Source: DASUPK01 sp963728875 (GTDB lineage: Bacteria; Actinomycetota; Thermoleophilia; Solirubrobacterales; 70-9). From it: DNA of 64,000 bases. Within the stretch, counting starts at the first letter, position 1; every line of letters begins with the position of its first letter. Location: positions 124,001 through 188,000 of the forward strand of contig CAVSLJ010000007.1 of NCBI GenBank assembly GCA_963728875.1. Reading direction: 5' to 3'. Positions 55,462-64,000 of this stretch are shown here, in pieces. A program made the position numbers and the translations under genes. The notes beneath the pieces were generated by a model. It had not been told where the DNA came from. It worked only from the letters and a program-made list of their open reading frames with translations, and did not search any database.

Positions 55462-56679
55462 ATGGCAGGAGCGACTACACACCCAGAGGGGAGCGCACCG
55501 CGCACCCGGCACGCGATCGCCCTGATCGCCGCCGTCGCGCTGCTCGCAGCGCTGCTGCTCGCCGGGCGCTCGGCCGCCCCGGATCCCGCCTCGGCCGCGA
55601 AGGCCGCCGCGGGTTGCCCGGCGCCTTCCTACGGCCTCGCTCCCGACGGTCCCTCCGCCACCCGGTTCACGATGATGATCCGGATCAACACGCAGGGAAA
55701 CGTCAACACCTGGACGCAGTTCAACACGGACCCGACCCACGAGGGCCTGGCTCCGTACGTCCGGCCGCAGGACATCTTCGTCCTCAACACCCGCTTCACG
55801 GGAAGCGGCGCCTTCCCCGCGATGACGCCGGACGTGGCCGCCGGCCTCTCGAGCCAGCTGCGCGCGGCCTTCCCCTGCAACCGGATCATCGCCATGAACG
55901 GGATGAGCTTCGACCCGACTCAGGCCGGCTATGCCTACACCGGGATCGACGACCCGAACGTGTTCGCGGTGCTCACCGACTTCGAGCAGGACGACTGGAA
56001 CTCCGGCCGGGCCACCGATCCGAGCCGGCCGCCCTGGAACAACAAGTTCGCGACGACGTTCCCCAGGATCAAGGCCTGGGACCTGGGCCTGGCGTCCACC
56101 ACCGCCGTCAACCCCCTCGGAACCGGAAAGCGCACCGGCCTCGTCCCGCAGGATGTCGGCGACTGGAACTACGGGCAGATCGCACAGGACCTGAACAAGA
56201 AGAACCTCCGGCTCGGCTCGCGCAAGCTCGGGCCGCAGGCCGTGCAGACGCAGAACGCCTGCGCCGAGAGTGGCGCCGCCGGATTCGGCGCTCGGGCCAA
56301 GGCGCTGCGGATGCAATACACGTTCAAGTTCATCACCAAGAAGATCAGGGTGAAGGGCAAGAAGCACAAGGTGAAGAAGATCATCCGCCTGCCGCTGAAG
56401 AAGAAGGCGAAGCCGGTGATGAGCAATCTGGCGATGGAGCTCTCCTTCACCGACAGCCCACAGGCGAGCGCGAGTCAGGCGATCCTCAGCACCTCGGCCG
56501 CCCTGGCCGCCGCCTGCGTCCCACCGGCGCTCAAGCAGGGGCTCGGGGCGTTCTTCCTGTTCGCTGCCGAGGACGGAATGCGGCTCTTCCTCCAGCAGCC
56601 TCAGATCGCGCCGCTCCGGCCGCCGGTCGGCGCGACGTCCGCAAAGGGCAGCACCGGCGGCGTCGGCAGCCCCGGCTAG
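55462..56679 (+). CDS. Secreted protein of unknown function
   Basis: 405 aa from ATG 55462. Signal/anchor HAIALIAAVALLAALLLAGRSA. The body includes YVRPQDIFVLNTRFTGSGAF, DPNVFAVLTDFEQDDWN and a basic block KFITKKIRVKGKKHKVKKIIRLPLKKKAKP, ending in a Gly/Ser-rich tail. DFEQDDW and YTGIDDPN recall glycoside-hydrolase-like barrels, but I could not place it. Ends with a 4-bp convergent overlap with the alcohol dehydrogenase gene. Confidence 0.65.
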   Translation: MAGATTHPEGSAPRTRHAIALIAAVALLAALLLAGRSAAPDPASAAKAAAGCPAPSYGLAPDGPSATRFTMMIRINTQGNVNTWTQFNTDPTHEGLAPYVRPQDIFVLNTRFTGSGAFPAMTPDVAAGLSSQLRAAFPCNRIIAMNGMSFDPTQAGYAYTGIDDPNVFAVLTDFEQDDWNSGRATDPSRPPWNNKFATTFPRIKAWDLGLASTTAVNPLGTGKRTGLVPQDVGDWNYGQIAQDLNKKNLRLGSRKLGPQAVQTQNACAESGAAGFGARAKALRMQYTFKFITKKIRVKGKKHKVKKIIRLPLKKKAKPVMSNLAMELSFTDSPQASASQAILSTSAALAAACVPPALKQGLGAFFLFAAEDGMRLFLQQPQIAPLRPPVGATSAKGSTGGVGSPG

Positions 56680-57686
56680 CCGACCCGCGCGACCACCGTC
56701 TTCGCTCGCAGGTCTGAGAGCGCTTCGGCCGCGTCTTCCCAGTCGACCCTGTTCACGGTCATCGGATCCGGGTCGAACCTGCCCTGGCGGACCAGCTCCA
56801 GCACGTCCGGCATCAGCTGCCTGACGTGCGGCCTCCCGGTGACGAAGGTGATCCCCTGCGTGAACATGTCGAGCAGGGGCAGAGGGGTCGGCTCGAGGTA
56901 GATGCCGATGCTGGTCGAGTAGCCATCGGCGTCGGTGGAGCGCAGGACACAGGCGATCCCAGCGGGGTCGGCGCTGGCGTCGACCGTGATCGGGTAGAAG
57001 CCCGCCCGGTGCGGGAACTCCTCGGCGAGGAGGTTCGCGCCGAGCTTCGCCGCGAGCTCGCGGTCGCGCTCGTTGCCTCCCACCACGTCCACTCGCTCGG
57101 CGCCGAGCGCCAGCGCGATGGCGACGGAATACAGCGCGATGGATCCGGCGCCCATGGCGATCAGCACGGGCGCCCCCGGGTGCTCGGCGAGAGGAGGCGC
57201 GACGCACCGCCAAGCGTCCGGGATGTTGTCGGAAAGGCTGGCGACGGTGGCGGGGCTGATCCCATCGGGAATCGGGACCAGCATCGCGTCCGGGTACGGA
57301 ACCTTGACCGAGTCGCTGGCGAAGCCACCGTAGTCATCTCCGATCGGGAGCCCGTACGTGGAGAGCCGCGGCACCGAATCGCAATTCCCGCTCCTGCCCG
57401 AGCGACAGGCCTCGCACTCCCCGCAGGAGATCTGGAATGGGACGCTGACCAGGTCGCCGGGCTTCACGGACTTGACGCCGTCGCCGACGTCGGTGACCTC
57501 GGCGACGCATTCGTGCCCGAAGGGAAACGACTCAGCCGGGAAGCGGCCCTGCACGAAGGCGACGTCGATGTCGCAGGTCGCCAGGGCGACCGGCCGAATC
57601 AGCGCCTCTCCGTCGCCCTCGAGCTTCGGGTCAGGAGCGTCGCGCCATTCGAGCCTGCCCTTCTCGACGAACCGGAGCTGCCTCAC
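56676..57686 (-). CDS. Zinc-dependent medium-chain alcohol dehydrogenase
   Basis: 336 aa MDR. Catalytic Zn residues: ATCDIDV (Cys), FGHECVAEV (His/Glu); structural zinc loop CGECEACRSGRSGNC with four Cys; cofactor segment LIAMGAGSIALYSVAIALALGA, with GAGSIA rather than GxGxxG. VVGGNERDRELA after it is compatible with NADP. Substrate unknown. Its ATG overlaps the tautomerase stop (ATGA), so the two are coupled. Confidence 0.88.
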   Translation of the reverse strand: MRQLRFVEKGRLEWRDAPDPKLEGDGEALIRPVALATCDIDVAFVQGRFPAESFPFGHECVAEVTDVGDGVKSVKPGDLVSVPFQISCGECEACRSGRSGNCDSVPRLSTYGLPIGDDYGGFASDSVKVPYPDAMLVPIPDGISPATVASLSDNIPDAWRCVAPPLAEHPGAPVLIAMGAGSIALYSVAIALALGAERVDVVGGNERDRELAAKLGANLLAEEFPHRAGFYPITVDASADPAGIACVLRSTDADGYSTSIGIYLEPTPLPLLDMFTQGITFVTGRPHVRQLMPDVLELVRQGRFDPDPMTVNRVDWEDAAEALSDLRAKTVVARVG

Positions 57687-58174
57687 GCCGGGACCTCCTC
57701 CTTGCCTGAGGCGGTGGCCGGCACCTTCTCGCTCCCCGACCCCTCCTGCTCTCGCTCGGCCTTGGCGGCCTCACGGAGCTGCTCGAAGCGGACGACCTGG
57801 CCCGCCGCGCCCCAGTTGCCGTCCGGCACCTCGTGGATCAGGGTCCAGACGCGGACGCCGGCCTCCGCTCCCCAGCCCGTCGCATCGAGGATGAGCTTGG
57901 TCGCGTCCTCGACGAGGCCCGCCTTCCGCCGGTCGCTGAGCGCGCCGCCCGGGACCGTGATCTCGAGCACGGCGTGCGGCTCGGCGACGCCGTCCGGCGT
58001 CTGCATCGACGTGGCCGGCAGCGGGTGGACGTGCGCCCAGGTGATCGAGCGGAAGAACTCGGTGTCGGGCGCTCCCTCCCAGTGGAGAAGGGTGGCGCCC
58101 AGCTCGCGCGCCAGCTCCTGCTGAGTTTCGTCGGAGAGCGACTCGGCGGGGATGGTCAGGTCGAGCTTCGGCAT
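57683..58174 (-). CDS. Tautomerase-superfamily protein
   Basis: 163 aa. MPKLDLTIPAESLSDETQQELARELGATLL carries the N-terminal Pro2 base of the family, and a second beta-alpha-beta unit (HAVLEITVPGGALSDRRKAGLVEDATKLILDATG...VWTLIHEVPDGNWGAAGQVV) follows, so it is a fused dimer like other tautomerases of this length. The C-terminal 30 residues are charged and low in complexity. Coupled to the alcohol dehydrogenase and divergent from an HxlR regulator. Confidence 0.75.
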   Translation of the reverse strand: MPKLDLTIPAESLSDETQQELARELGATLLHWEGAPDTEFFRSITWAHVHPLPATSMQTPDGVAEPHAVLEITVPGGALSDRRKAGLVEDATKLILDATGWGAEAGVRVWTLIHEVPDGNWGAAGQVVRFEQLREAAKAEREQEGSGSEKVPATASGKEEVPA

Positions 58175-58227
58175 CAGGTCCTCCTAGCGGGGAGCTTGGG
58201 TTCGAAAGATGGACGCAAGCCTATAGG

Positions 58228-58242
58228 GTTCGGATTCCGAAC
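58228..58242. promoter_or_regulatory. Candidate HxlR operator
   Basis: GTTCGG-ATT-CCGAAC, perfect 6-bp arms, in the 92-bp gap between the divergent tautomerase and HxlR genes. Position and size fit binding of a dimeric winged-helix protein to control both promoters. Confidence 0.55.
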
Positions 58243-58266
58243 GTAGCCTCGCTATGCTGGCCTGCG

Positions 58267-58725
58267 ATGCGCGCCGCCGAATTGGCAGAGGAGAGATGCT
58301 CGATCGCCAGGCCGGCCTCCCTGCTGGGAGACCGCTGGACCCTGGTGATCCTGCGCCAGTGCTTCAACGGCATCAAGCGCTTCGAGGACTTCCAGTCCAC
58401 GCTTGGCATCTCCCGCTCCCTGCTTTCCGAGCGCCTCGGCCGCCTGGTCGACGCCGGCGTCCTGCGCCGCGAGCCCTACAAGGACGCGGTCCGTACGCGC
58501 GACCGCTACCGCCTCACCGAGATGGGCCTGGACCTCTACCCCGTCCTGATGGCCATGCGCGAGTGGGGCGACCGCTACATGGCGGACGAGGGCCCACCGA
58601 TCGAGATCCGCCACAAGGGCTGCGGCGGAGAGCCCACGCTCGAGCTGCGCTGCTCGAAGTGCGGCGAGGAAGTCGGCGCCAGGGACGCGGAGGCCGTCCC
58701 GGGCCCCGGTCTCAAGGTCGCTTGA
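58267..58725 (+). CDS. HxlR-family transcriptional regulator
   Basis: 152 aa. CSIARPASLLGDRWTLVILRQCFNGIKRFEDFQSTLGISRSLLSERLGRLVDAGVLRREPYKD is the HxlR winged helix with its conserved Cys (residue 11); YRLTEMGLDLYPVLMAMREWGDRY closes the domain. A C-terminal CxGGE...CSKCG segment suggests a zinc knuckle. HxlR proteins often sense aldehydes or quinones through the N-terminal Cys, matching the dehydrogenase/tautomerase target operon. Confidence 0.9.
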   Translation: MRAAELAEERCSIARPASLLGDRWTLVILRQCFNGIKRFEDFQSTLGISRSLLSERLGRLVDAGVLRREPYKDAVRTRDRYRLTEMGLDLYPVLMAMREWGDRYMADEGPPIEIRHKGCGGEPTLELRCSKCGEEVGARDAEAVPGPGLKVA

Positions 58726-58731
58726 CTGCCT

Positions 58732-60052
58732 TCACCCTCGCTGCTTCTTCTTACCCCTGACCCTCAGCTTTGCGGTCTGCGTGTTCGCGAGCCCACCCTG
58801 GGGCACGAAGGTAATCCGGACTCTCACCGCCACCCTCCCCCTGCGGCGCAGTCGCTCCCTGGCGAGCTTCGAGAGACGAAGCGCCGTCGTGATGGTCGGG
58901 GGATCGCCGGAGGTATCAGACGGCTTCAGGAGAAGCCTGCGGCTTCTTCTTCCTGGCGGGTGAGGCGTTGAGCCGGGCGGCCGCATCGCTCACTGAGACC
59001 CTGCCGCTTGCCTGAACGCTGACCAGGAGCCTTCGCCCCTTGACCGCGAAGCTGAAGGCGTTGGCGGCGGCGAAGATCTCCGCGCTCGAGAAGCGCGTGG
59101 ACCCGTCGTAGCCCCCGGTCACCAGCACCCTCCCGTCGGGGAGCGTCGACGCGGCGGCGCCAGTGCGGGCGGTGCCCATAGAGCCTATGCCCGCCGAGCT
59201 GAACGAGCTGGTGTCGGGGTCGAAGACCTCGGCGCTCGCGAGATAGCCACCAGGGCCTTCGACGAAGACGCCTCCGCTGACCAGAACCCGCCCGTCGGGG
59301 AGCGGCGCCGCGGCGGGGGCTTGGCGGGCCGTGCCCATGGCGCCTATACCCGCCGAGCTGAACGAATTGGTGGCAGGATCGAAGACCAAGGCGCTCGATA
59401 GAGGGGCGCCGTTGGTGCCCCCGACGAGCAGCACCCGCCCGTCGGGAAGCGGCGCCGCGGCAGCGCGGGCGCGATCGCCTCCCATGTCACCTACCGGCGT
59501 GAACGCGTTGGTCGCCGGATCGAAGACCTCAGCGCTGGACAGACGGGTGGTTCCGTCGTTGCCCCCGGCCACCAGCACCCGGCCGTCGGGAAGTGGAGCC
59601 GCGGTAGCGCGAACGCGAGCGACGCCCATGTCGCCCACTGGCGTGAATGCGTTGGTGGCGGGGTTGAAGACCTCGGCACTCGCGAGAAAGTGATCCGCGC
59701 CGTCGTTGTAATCGCCCCCGGCCACCAGCACCCGCCCGTCGGGGAGCGGCGCGGCCGCGGCGCCGTGGCGAGGGACGCTCATCGAGCCGATTCCCACCGA
59801 GCTGAACGAATTTGGGGCTTGGTCGAAGACCTCGGCGCTCGCGAGGTAGTGATCCCCGGCGCCGTCGTCGTAGAAGCCCCCGGCCACCAGGACCCGCCCG
59901 TCCTTCAGTGGCGCTGCGACAGCAGCGTAGCGAGCCGTACCCATGGAGCCGGTCGGGCCGAAGGATCCCGCTCCGGAGCCGAGCGCGGCTTGCGGGATGA
60001 GCAACCCGACGGCCAGCGCCAGCCCGGCGGTGAGACGGAGCCTCCAGAGCAT
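58732..60052 (-). CDS. Secreted Kelch-repeat protein, frame broken near the C-terminus
   Basis: Signal peptide LRLTAGLALAVGLLIPQAALG. Six Kelch-type units of about 50 residues with PLPDGRVLVAGG and SAEVFDPATN consensus, forming a likely beta-propeller. After KGRRLLVSVQASGRVSVSDAAARLNASPARKKK the frame is lost in a GAAGAAGAAG run near 58945; the continuation (KPSDTSGDPPTITTALRLSKLARERLRRRGRVAVRVRITF...RVRGKKKQRG) lies one frame over and ends at 58732. Joined about 440 aa. The tail is the same kind of basic beta segment as on the hydrolase at 16397-18679. Confidence 0.75.
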
Positions 60053-60099
60053 CTACTCAAAGACCCTAGGACGAAACGCCGGATCTTGCGGAGGCGACT

Positions 60100-62325
60100 C
60101 TACGGCCCGAAGTCCCGGCAGGGCTCGCCGCGCAACGCCGGGCAGGGGGGCAGCGGCGTCGGCGCCGTGACTCCCGGGATCACCGGCAGGATCAGGCGGG
60201 ATGGGTGCTTGCGGTTGGAGGCGATTCTCACCTTGGCGGTGCCCTGCGGCACCGTCTCGGCGAAGGCCCAGACCGGCTGGTCCCCGTTCGGCGAGCTGAC
60301 CGTGACACGGATTCGAGAGCCCGCGCGGTACATGTGGCCCTCGTAGTAGAGAGGGATGACGATCTTGCTGAAGCGGCCCTTCGGCAGCTTCGCGACGGTG
60401 TCGCGTCGCAGGCTCAGTACGGGCTCGAGCGGTGAGCTCTTGCGCTTGTCCAGCGCCCGCAGGCTCGTTCGCAGATACCCGCTCTGCACGTAGGTCTCCT
60501 TGCCGTCGGGGCGGACCTCAGAGATGGTCACCTGGAGGTCGACGTCCGGAACCGAGGCCTTGATCCAGGCCTGCACGGCGCCGGCGCCCACGATCGCGGT
60601 GTCGCCACCGAGCGGCGGCGTCAGATACGAGGCGGCGGTTCCGGCGGGCGGCTCGCGCCAGTCGTAGTTCGGATGGGCGGTCCAGAGGTCGCCGCTGCTG
60701 GTGTTCGTGCCGGCGAAGTCGCCCGCGGGCCTCGCCGTCTTGTCCCAGGTGAAGCTCTGGCTTCCACCCTTCTTCGGCGCCTTGCCGGTCAGAGTCCCGT
60801 TCGGCCCGAAGAACCACGAGCGGGCCCTGGTCCCCGGGATCGGGAACCGGCTGAAGTCGCGCACGAAGCCGGGGTACGGAGCACCCGGCGAACCGCCGGC
60901 GCCGTCATCGAACATGACCCTGACCTGCGGCTGGGCCTCGAAAGCGGCCAGCGCGGCGCCGTAGGTCGGTTGGTCCTGGATCGGATCGTGGGGCAGGGTG
61001 ACGCCGGGCACGCCCATCGCCGTCTGGTAGAGGACCGGGGCGGTGGCGGCCTGCGCCGATGTCAGCTGCGGTCTTCGCTGGGCCACGTAGAGCTCGAGGA
61101 AGTCGAACCAGCGGTTGAAGGTGTCGGGATCGAGCGAGTCGATGTGGAGGCCGTTTGTGAAGGTGAACCACTTGCGCTTGGTGCCGGTGAAGCGGTCGGC
61201 GAGATTGGCGCAGTGGCCGCCGGTCTGCTCGTCCTCGAACTGGCAACCGAGGAAGACGGGCGCCTTGATCTTGCTGACGAAGGTCGACGGGTTGAGCGGG
61301 TTCGCGACCTTCGGCCGGTAGAAGCGGTTGCGATGGACCTTGCTGATCAGGTCGGCGGCCGCCGTGTGCAGCGTCTGGTTGGCCTTGCAGATCTGATCCC
61401 CGTCCTGGATCCGCTTGTACGCCCAGCCCTGTCCCTCCGTGGCGGAGGCGGGCTTCGAGTCGTCGACCCGGTCCTCGGCCCACTGCAGGGCGAAGCCGGT
61501 GTTGAGGAAGCCTCCCGGGTAGAGCGTCGTCGCGGTGTTGTCGATCACGGACAGCGGGGTGATCGCGGCGAGATGGGGCGGCCTGGTCGCGCCGACGAAG
61601 AGCTGGCTGATCCCCCCGTAGGAGACGCCGGCCATCCCGACCCGGTTGTGGAGGACCCAGGGCTGGCGCGCGGTCGTCTCGACGACGTCATAGCCGTCCA
61701 GGCTCTGGAGCGTCTCGAAGTAGTCGAAGGCACCGCCAGAGCAGCCGGTGCCGCGCATGTTGACGTCGACCACCGCGTACCCGAGCAGGTTGAGGATCTG
61801 GCTGATGCCGCTCTCGGCCCCGGCGGGGTTCGCGTAGCCGTAGCCCGAATACTCGACCAGCGTCGGATAGGGGCCGTCAGACGCCGGTCCGGGCAGCCGG
61901 ACGTCGAGGGCGAGGCTGGTGCCGTCACGGGTGGTCATGTAGCCGTACCCGCCGGCGGGCAGAGCCTGGTTGTAGATCGACTGATTCTTCGGCGCCGCCC
62001 TGTCGCGCATCACGCCGACGCGCACCGAGAGCGACCCATTGGCGGCGCGGACCCGGTAGCCCTTGCCGGCCGGCACGCGGCGGAAGACGACGCCGCCGAG
62101 CGATCCGACGGGCTTCGTCGAGACCTTCTTGCCCTTGCGGTCGATCAGGCGCAGGCTCGTCCCGGGCTGGGCGCCGGTGACGTAGACCTGGTTGACGCTG
62201 CCGTGGACCCCGAGGTTGTTGGCGGCGGACGACGCTGTGGGCACGAGGCAGGCGATCGCCAGGGCAGCCGCGATTGCGGCGACGACGTTCCTGCTCAGAC
62301 TCCTCTCACTGCCCGCGCTGCTCAT
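60100..62325 (-). CDS. Secreted CocE/NonD-family (X-Pro dipeptidyl-peptidase-like) hydrolase
   Basis: 741 aa from ATG 62325 (AAGGAG upstream); an open frame extends to 62580 but without signal. Signal peptide NVVAAIAAALAIACLVPTASS. An N-terminal Ig-like segment (VNQVYVTGAQPGTSLRLIDRKG) precedes the S15 domain: GYMTTRDGTSLALDVRLPGP, VEYSGYGYANP, VVDVNMRGTGCSGGAFDYFE, nucleophile elbow GMAGVSYGGIS, late acid/His region, then a galactose-binding-like C-terminal domain (AVQAWIKASVPDVDLQVTISEVRPDG). Probably an extracellular esterase or acylase. Confidence 0.85.
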   Translation of the reverse strand: MSSAGSERSLSRNVVAAIAAALAIACLVPTASSAANNLGVHGSVNQVYVTGAQPGTSLRLIDRKGKKVSTKPVGSLGGVVFRRVPAGKGYRVRAANGSLSVRVGVMRDRAAPKNQSIYNQALPAGGYGYMTTRDGTSLALDVRLPGPASDGPYPTLVEYSGYGYANPAGAESGISQILNLLGYAVVDVNMRGTGCSGGAFDYFETLQSLDGYDVVETTARQPWVLHNRVGMAGVSYGGISQLFVGATRPPHLAAITPLSVIDNTATTLYPGGFLNTGFALQWAEDRVDDSKPASATEGQGWAYKRIQDGDQICKANQTLHTAAADLISKVHRNRFYRPKVANPLNPSTFVSKIKAPVFLGCQFEDEQTGGHCANLADRFTGTKRKWFTFTNGLHIDSLDPDTFNRWFDFLELYVAQRRPQLTSAQAATAPVLYQTAMGVPGVTLPHDPIQDQPTYGAALAAFEAQPQVRVMFDDGAGGSPGAPYPGFVRDFSRFPIPGTRARSWFFGPNGTLTGKAPKKGGSQSFTWDKTARPAGDFAGTNTSSGDLWTAHPNYDWREPPAGTAASYLTPPLGGDTAIVGAGAVQAWIKASVPDVDLQVTISEVRPDGKETYVQSGYLRTSLRALDKRKSSPLEPVLSLRRDTVAKLPKGRFSKIVIPLYYEGHMYRAGSRIRVTVSSPNGDQPVWAFAETVPQGTAKVRIASNRKHPSRLILPVIPGVTAPTPLPPCPALRGEPCRDFGP

Positions 62326-62374
62326 CGGTCGCCTCTCCTTGGCTTCCCTGGTGACGGAAGGATATTCGGCCGGG

Positions 62375-63058
62375 CTACCCGGCGTGGACCGCGTCTCCTC
62401 CCATCTCCTCCAGCGTGTTGCCGATCGGCGGGATGGGGTTGTCGCGCATGATCCTCGCCATGTGGAGCAGGTTGTGGGCGCACCACGAGCTGGTCCGCAG
62501 CGTGTACGGATGCTCGTCTCCGCCGGCGTCGAGATAGGAGGGGCCGGGGCCCGCGTCCCCCACCCAGTAGGTGTCCGCATTGGGCGGCACCACGCAGCCG
62601 AGGTGGGTCATGTTGAAGAGGGTCGTCTCCGCGCTGGCGTGCGCGCCGTCCTCGTTCCCGGTCACGACCACGCCGGCGACCTTGTTGTAGAGCGGGTACT
62701 GGCCGGCCTCGTTGCGCTCGTTGTAGGTGCCGTCGAGGCGCTCGATCACCATCTGGCAGACCGAGGAGCGGACGCCGAACCAGATCGACATACCCATCAG
62801 GATGATGTCCGCCGCCTTGAACTTCTCGAGCAGCTGCGGCCACTCATCGCCGTCGCCCTCGTCGGAGCTGACGCCAAACTTGATGTCGTAGTCGACCGGC
62901 CGGAAGAGCTCGGTCTCGACTCCGTGCTCCTCGAGGATCCCCAGCACGCGCTTCATCAGCGCCTCGGTGTGGGACCTCTCCGGGGAGCGCTTGAGCGTGC
63001 AGTTGACGCCAAGCGCCTTCAGGCCGGCGCCTGCGTCGGCGCCGAGTGACTCGGCCAT
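62375..63058 (-). CDS. Flavodoxin-fold NAD(P)H-dependent FMN oxidoreductase-like protein
   Basis: 227 aa. LGVNCTLKRSPERSHTEALMKRVLGILEEHGVETELFRPVDY is the phosphate-binding start of NADPH-dependent FMN reductases; KAADIILMGMSIWFGVRSSVCQMVIERLDG and VAGVVVTGNEDGAHASAETTLFNM are flavin-site and dimer segments. The iron-sulfur Cys set of iron-sulfur flavoproteins is absent. No obvious partner in the neighbourhood. Confidence 0.78.
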   Translation of the reverse strand: MAESLGADAGAGLKALGVNCTLKRSPERSHTEALMKRVLGILEEHGVETELFRPVDYDIKFGVSSDEGDGDEWPQLLEKFKAADIILMGMSIWFGVRSSVCQMVIERLDGTYNERNEAGQYPLYNKVAGVVVTGNEDGAHASAETTLFNMTHLGCVVPPNADTYWVGDAGPGPSYLDAGGDEHPYTLRTSSWCAHNLLHMARIMRDNPIPPIGNTLEEMGGDAVHAG

Positions 63059-63167
63059 GCCTTCTCCTCTCCTCGGACCTTATGAATGCGGCTTCCGTCC
63101 CCCCGAGGCGCGCAACGTTACGCCAGTCCCGGAAGCCGGCGGCGGCCGGTCGGTAAGGTCCGCCGCC

Positions 63168-64000
63168 GTGAGCAGCTACGACGCGATCAAGGACCTGCCG
63201 CTCGAGATCGAGGGCTATGAGCTGGAGGGGCGCGAGTTCCACCCGGAGGGAACCGACTTCGACCGGCTCACCACGATCATCCACCTGAAGGGCGGCGGCC
63301 ATGAGGGACTGGGCGAGGACGTCGTCTACGACGCGCTCGATCACGTCGCCTTCCAGGACGCGGGGCCGGCGCTGGACCTCGCCGGCGAGCATACGATCGC
63401 CTCCTTCTCCGAGCTGCTGGACGGCCTCCCGCTCTTCCCCAGCCCCCCGGAGCGCGAGGTCTCGGTCAACTACCGGCGCTGGGCGTTCGAGAGCGCCGGG
63501 CTCGACCTGGCGCTGCGCCAGGCCGGCAAGTCGCTCCACGAGGTCGTGGGGCGCGAGCCGAAGCCGGTCACGTTCGTGGTGTCCATGCGCCTTGTTTTCC
63601 CCGGCTCGGACGAGGTCTCGACCATCGAGCCGATCCGCAAGCGCCTCGAGATCTACCCGACGCTCCGCTTCAAGCTCGACCCGACCAATGACTGGACCGA
63701 CGAGCTGATCGCTCAGCTGGTCGAGACCGGCGCCGTCGACTCGCTCGACCTGAAGGGCCAGTACAAGGGCACCCCGGTCGACGTCGAGACCGACCCCGAG
63801 CTCTATCGCAAGCTGATCGAGGCCTTCCCGCAGGCCTGGCTCGAGGACCCGGACGTGAGCGACGAGACCAAGCCGCTCCTCGACCCGGTCGCCGACCGGG
63901 TCACCTGGGACGCCCCCATCCATTCCGTCGCCGACATCAAGAGCCAGCCCTGGATGCCGAAGATGGTGAACATCAAGCCGTCGCGGTTCGGCCCGCTGCA
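63168..64000 (+). CDS. Enolase-superfamily-like protein, 3' end beyond window
   Basis: GTG at 63168 opens an uninterrupted frame of at least 277 codons. The N-terminal half includes LPLEIEGYELEGREFHPEGTDF and a capping-like domain. From about residue 155 the order KLDPTNDWTDELIAQL, VDSLDLKGQYKG, AWLEDPDVSDETKPLL, RVTWDAPIHSVADI and MVNIKPSRFGPL resembles the barrel strands of mandelate racemase/o-succinylbenzoate synthase relatives: metal-ligand positions D and E and a late K. The gene is cut off at the window edge, so the last strand is missing. Assignment by pattern only. Confidence 0.55.
   Translation, partial: MSSYDAIKDLPLEIEGYELEGREFHPEGTDFDRLTTIIHLKGGGHEGLGEDVVYDALDHVAFQDAGPALDLAGEHTIASFSELLDGLPLFPSPPEREVSVNYRRWAFESAGLDLALRQAGKSLHEVVGREPKPVTFVVSMRLVFPGSDEVSTIEPIRKRLEIYPTLRFKLDPTNDWTDELIAQLVETGAVDSLDLKGQYKGTPVDVETDPELYRKLIEAFPQAWLEDPDVSDETKPLLDPVADRVTWDAPIHSVADIKSQPWMPKMVNIKPSRFGPL

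Overview
The window is high-GC DNA with many GTG/TTG starts and tightly packed, often ATGA/TGATG-overlapping genes. Gene content suggests an uncultured soil actinobacterium, probably class Thermoleophilia (Solirubrobacterales-like): decaprenyl-phosphate phosphoribosyltransferase, a KGD-type fused 2-oxoglutarate enzyme, DUF3817, c-di-AMP riboswitches before NlpC/P60 proteins, secreted proteins with Lys/Arg-rich tails, and a SigB/SigF-type partner-switching module. This placement is inference; no rRNA or tRNA gene is visible.

Layout. 1-7.4 kb: a truncated secreted SUMF1-type protein, a UbiA prenyltransferase, two NTF2-like proteins, and an acyl-CoA reductase (Acr-type) next to an alkyl-DHAP synthase homologue, a likely ether-lipid pair. 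7.5-19.6 kb: the 1436-aa KGD fusion, aconitase, a secreted CocE-like hydrolase, an SDR. 19.6-22 kb: three NlpC/P60-like exported proteins, two preceded by c-di-AMP (ydaO) riboswitches. 22.1-26.2 kb: polyamine ABC transporter 1 (potADBC). 26.2-34.2 kb: surface/secretome region with four SGNH-like proteins, an MBOAT acyltransferase and several Cys-containing secreted proteins. 34.2-47.3 kb: a polyamine catabolism operon on the minus strand (class III aminotransferase, PucR, saccharopine-dehydrogenase-like, alanine dehydrogenase, aldehyde dehydrogenase) divergent from an APC permease, USP and a second potADBC set, with a palindromic operator between. 47.3-50.1 kb: STAS anti-anti-sigma, tandem-domain anti-sigma kinase and sigma factor, with GTTT-N15..17-GGGTA promoters around the sigma gene. 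50.2-55.4 kb: aldehyde dehydrogenase, Orn/Lys/Arg decarboxylase, guanidino-hydrolase and M20 carbamoylase, the last three in a stop/start-overlapping operon. 55.5-64 kb: secreted proteins, an alcohol dehydrogenase/tautomerase pair with a divergent HxlR regulator, a Kelch protein, a second secreted hydrolase, a flavodoxin-like protein and a truncated enolase-superfamily-like gene.

How the genes fit. Polyamines appear central: two uptake systems plus a permease, a pyruvate-dependent aminotransferase with aldehyde and alanine dehydrogenases to reach GABA and regenerate pyruvate, and a second operon that could make putrescine from arginine through a carbamoylated intermediate hydrolysed by an M20 enzyme rather than the usual nitrilase-type one.

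Non-coding structure is rich: a four-copy ~95-bp dispersed repeat sitting against stop codons, a two-copy ~40-bp palindrome, strong hairpins at the potD-potB junction, and operators. Single-base indels break conserved reading frames in several places (37.5, 39.4-39.7, 43.1-43.4, 47.4-48.0, 58.9 kb). They cluster and each can be undone by a one-base change, so base-calling errors are as likely as true gene decay.
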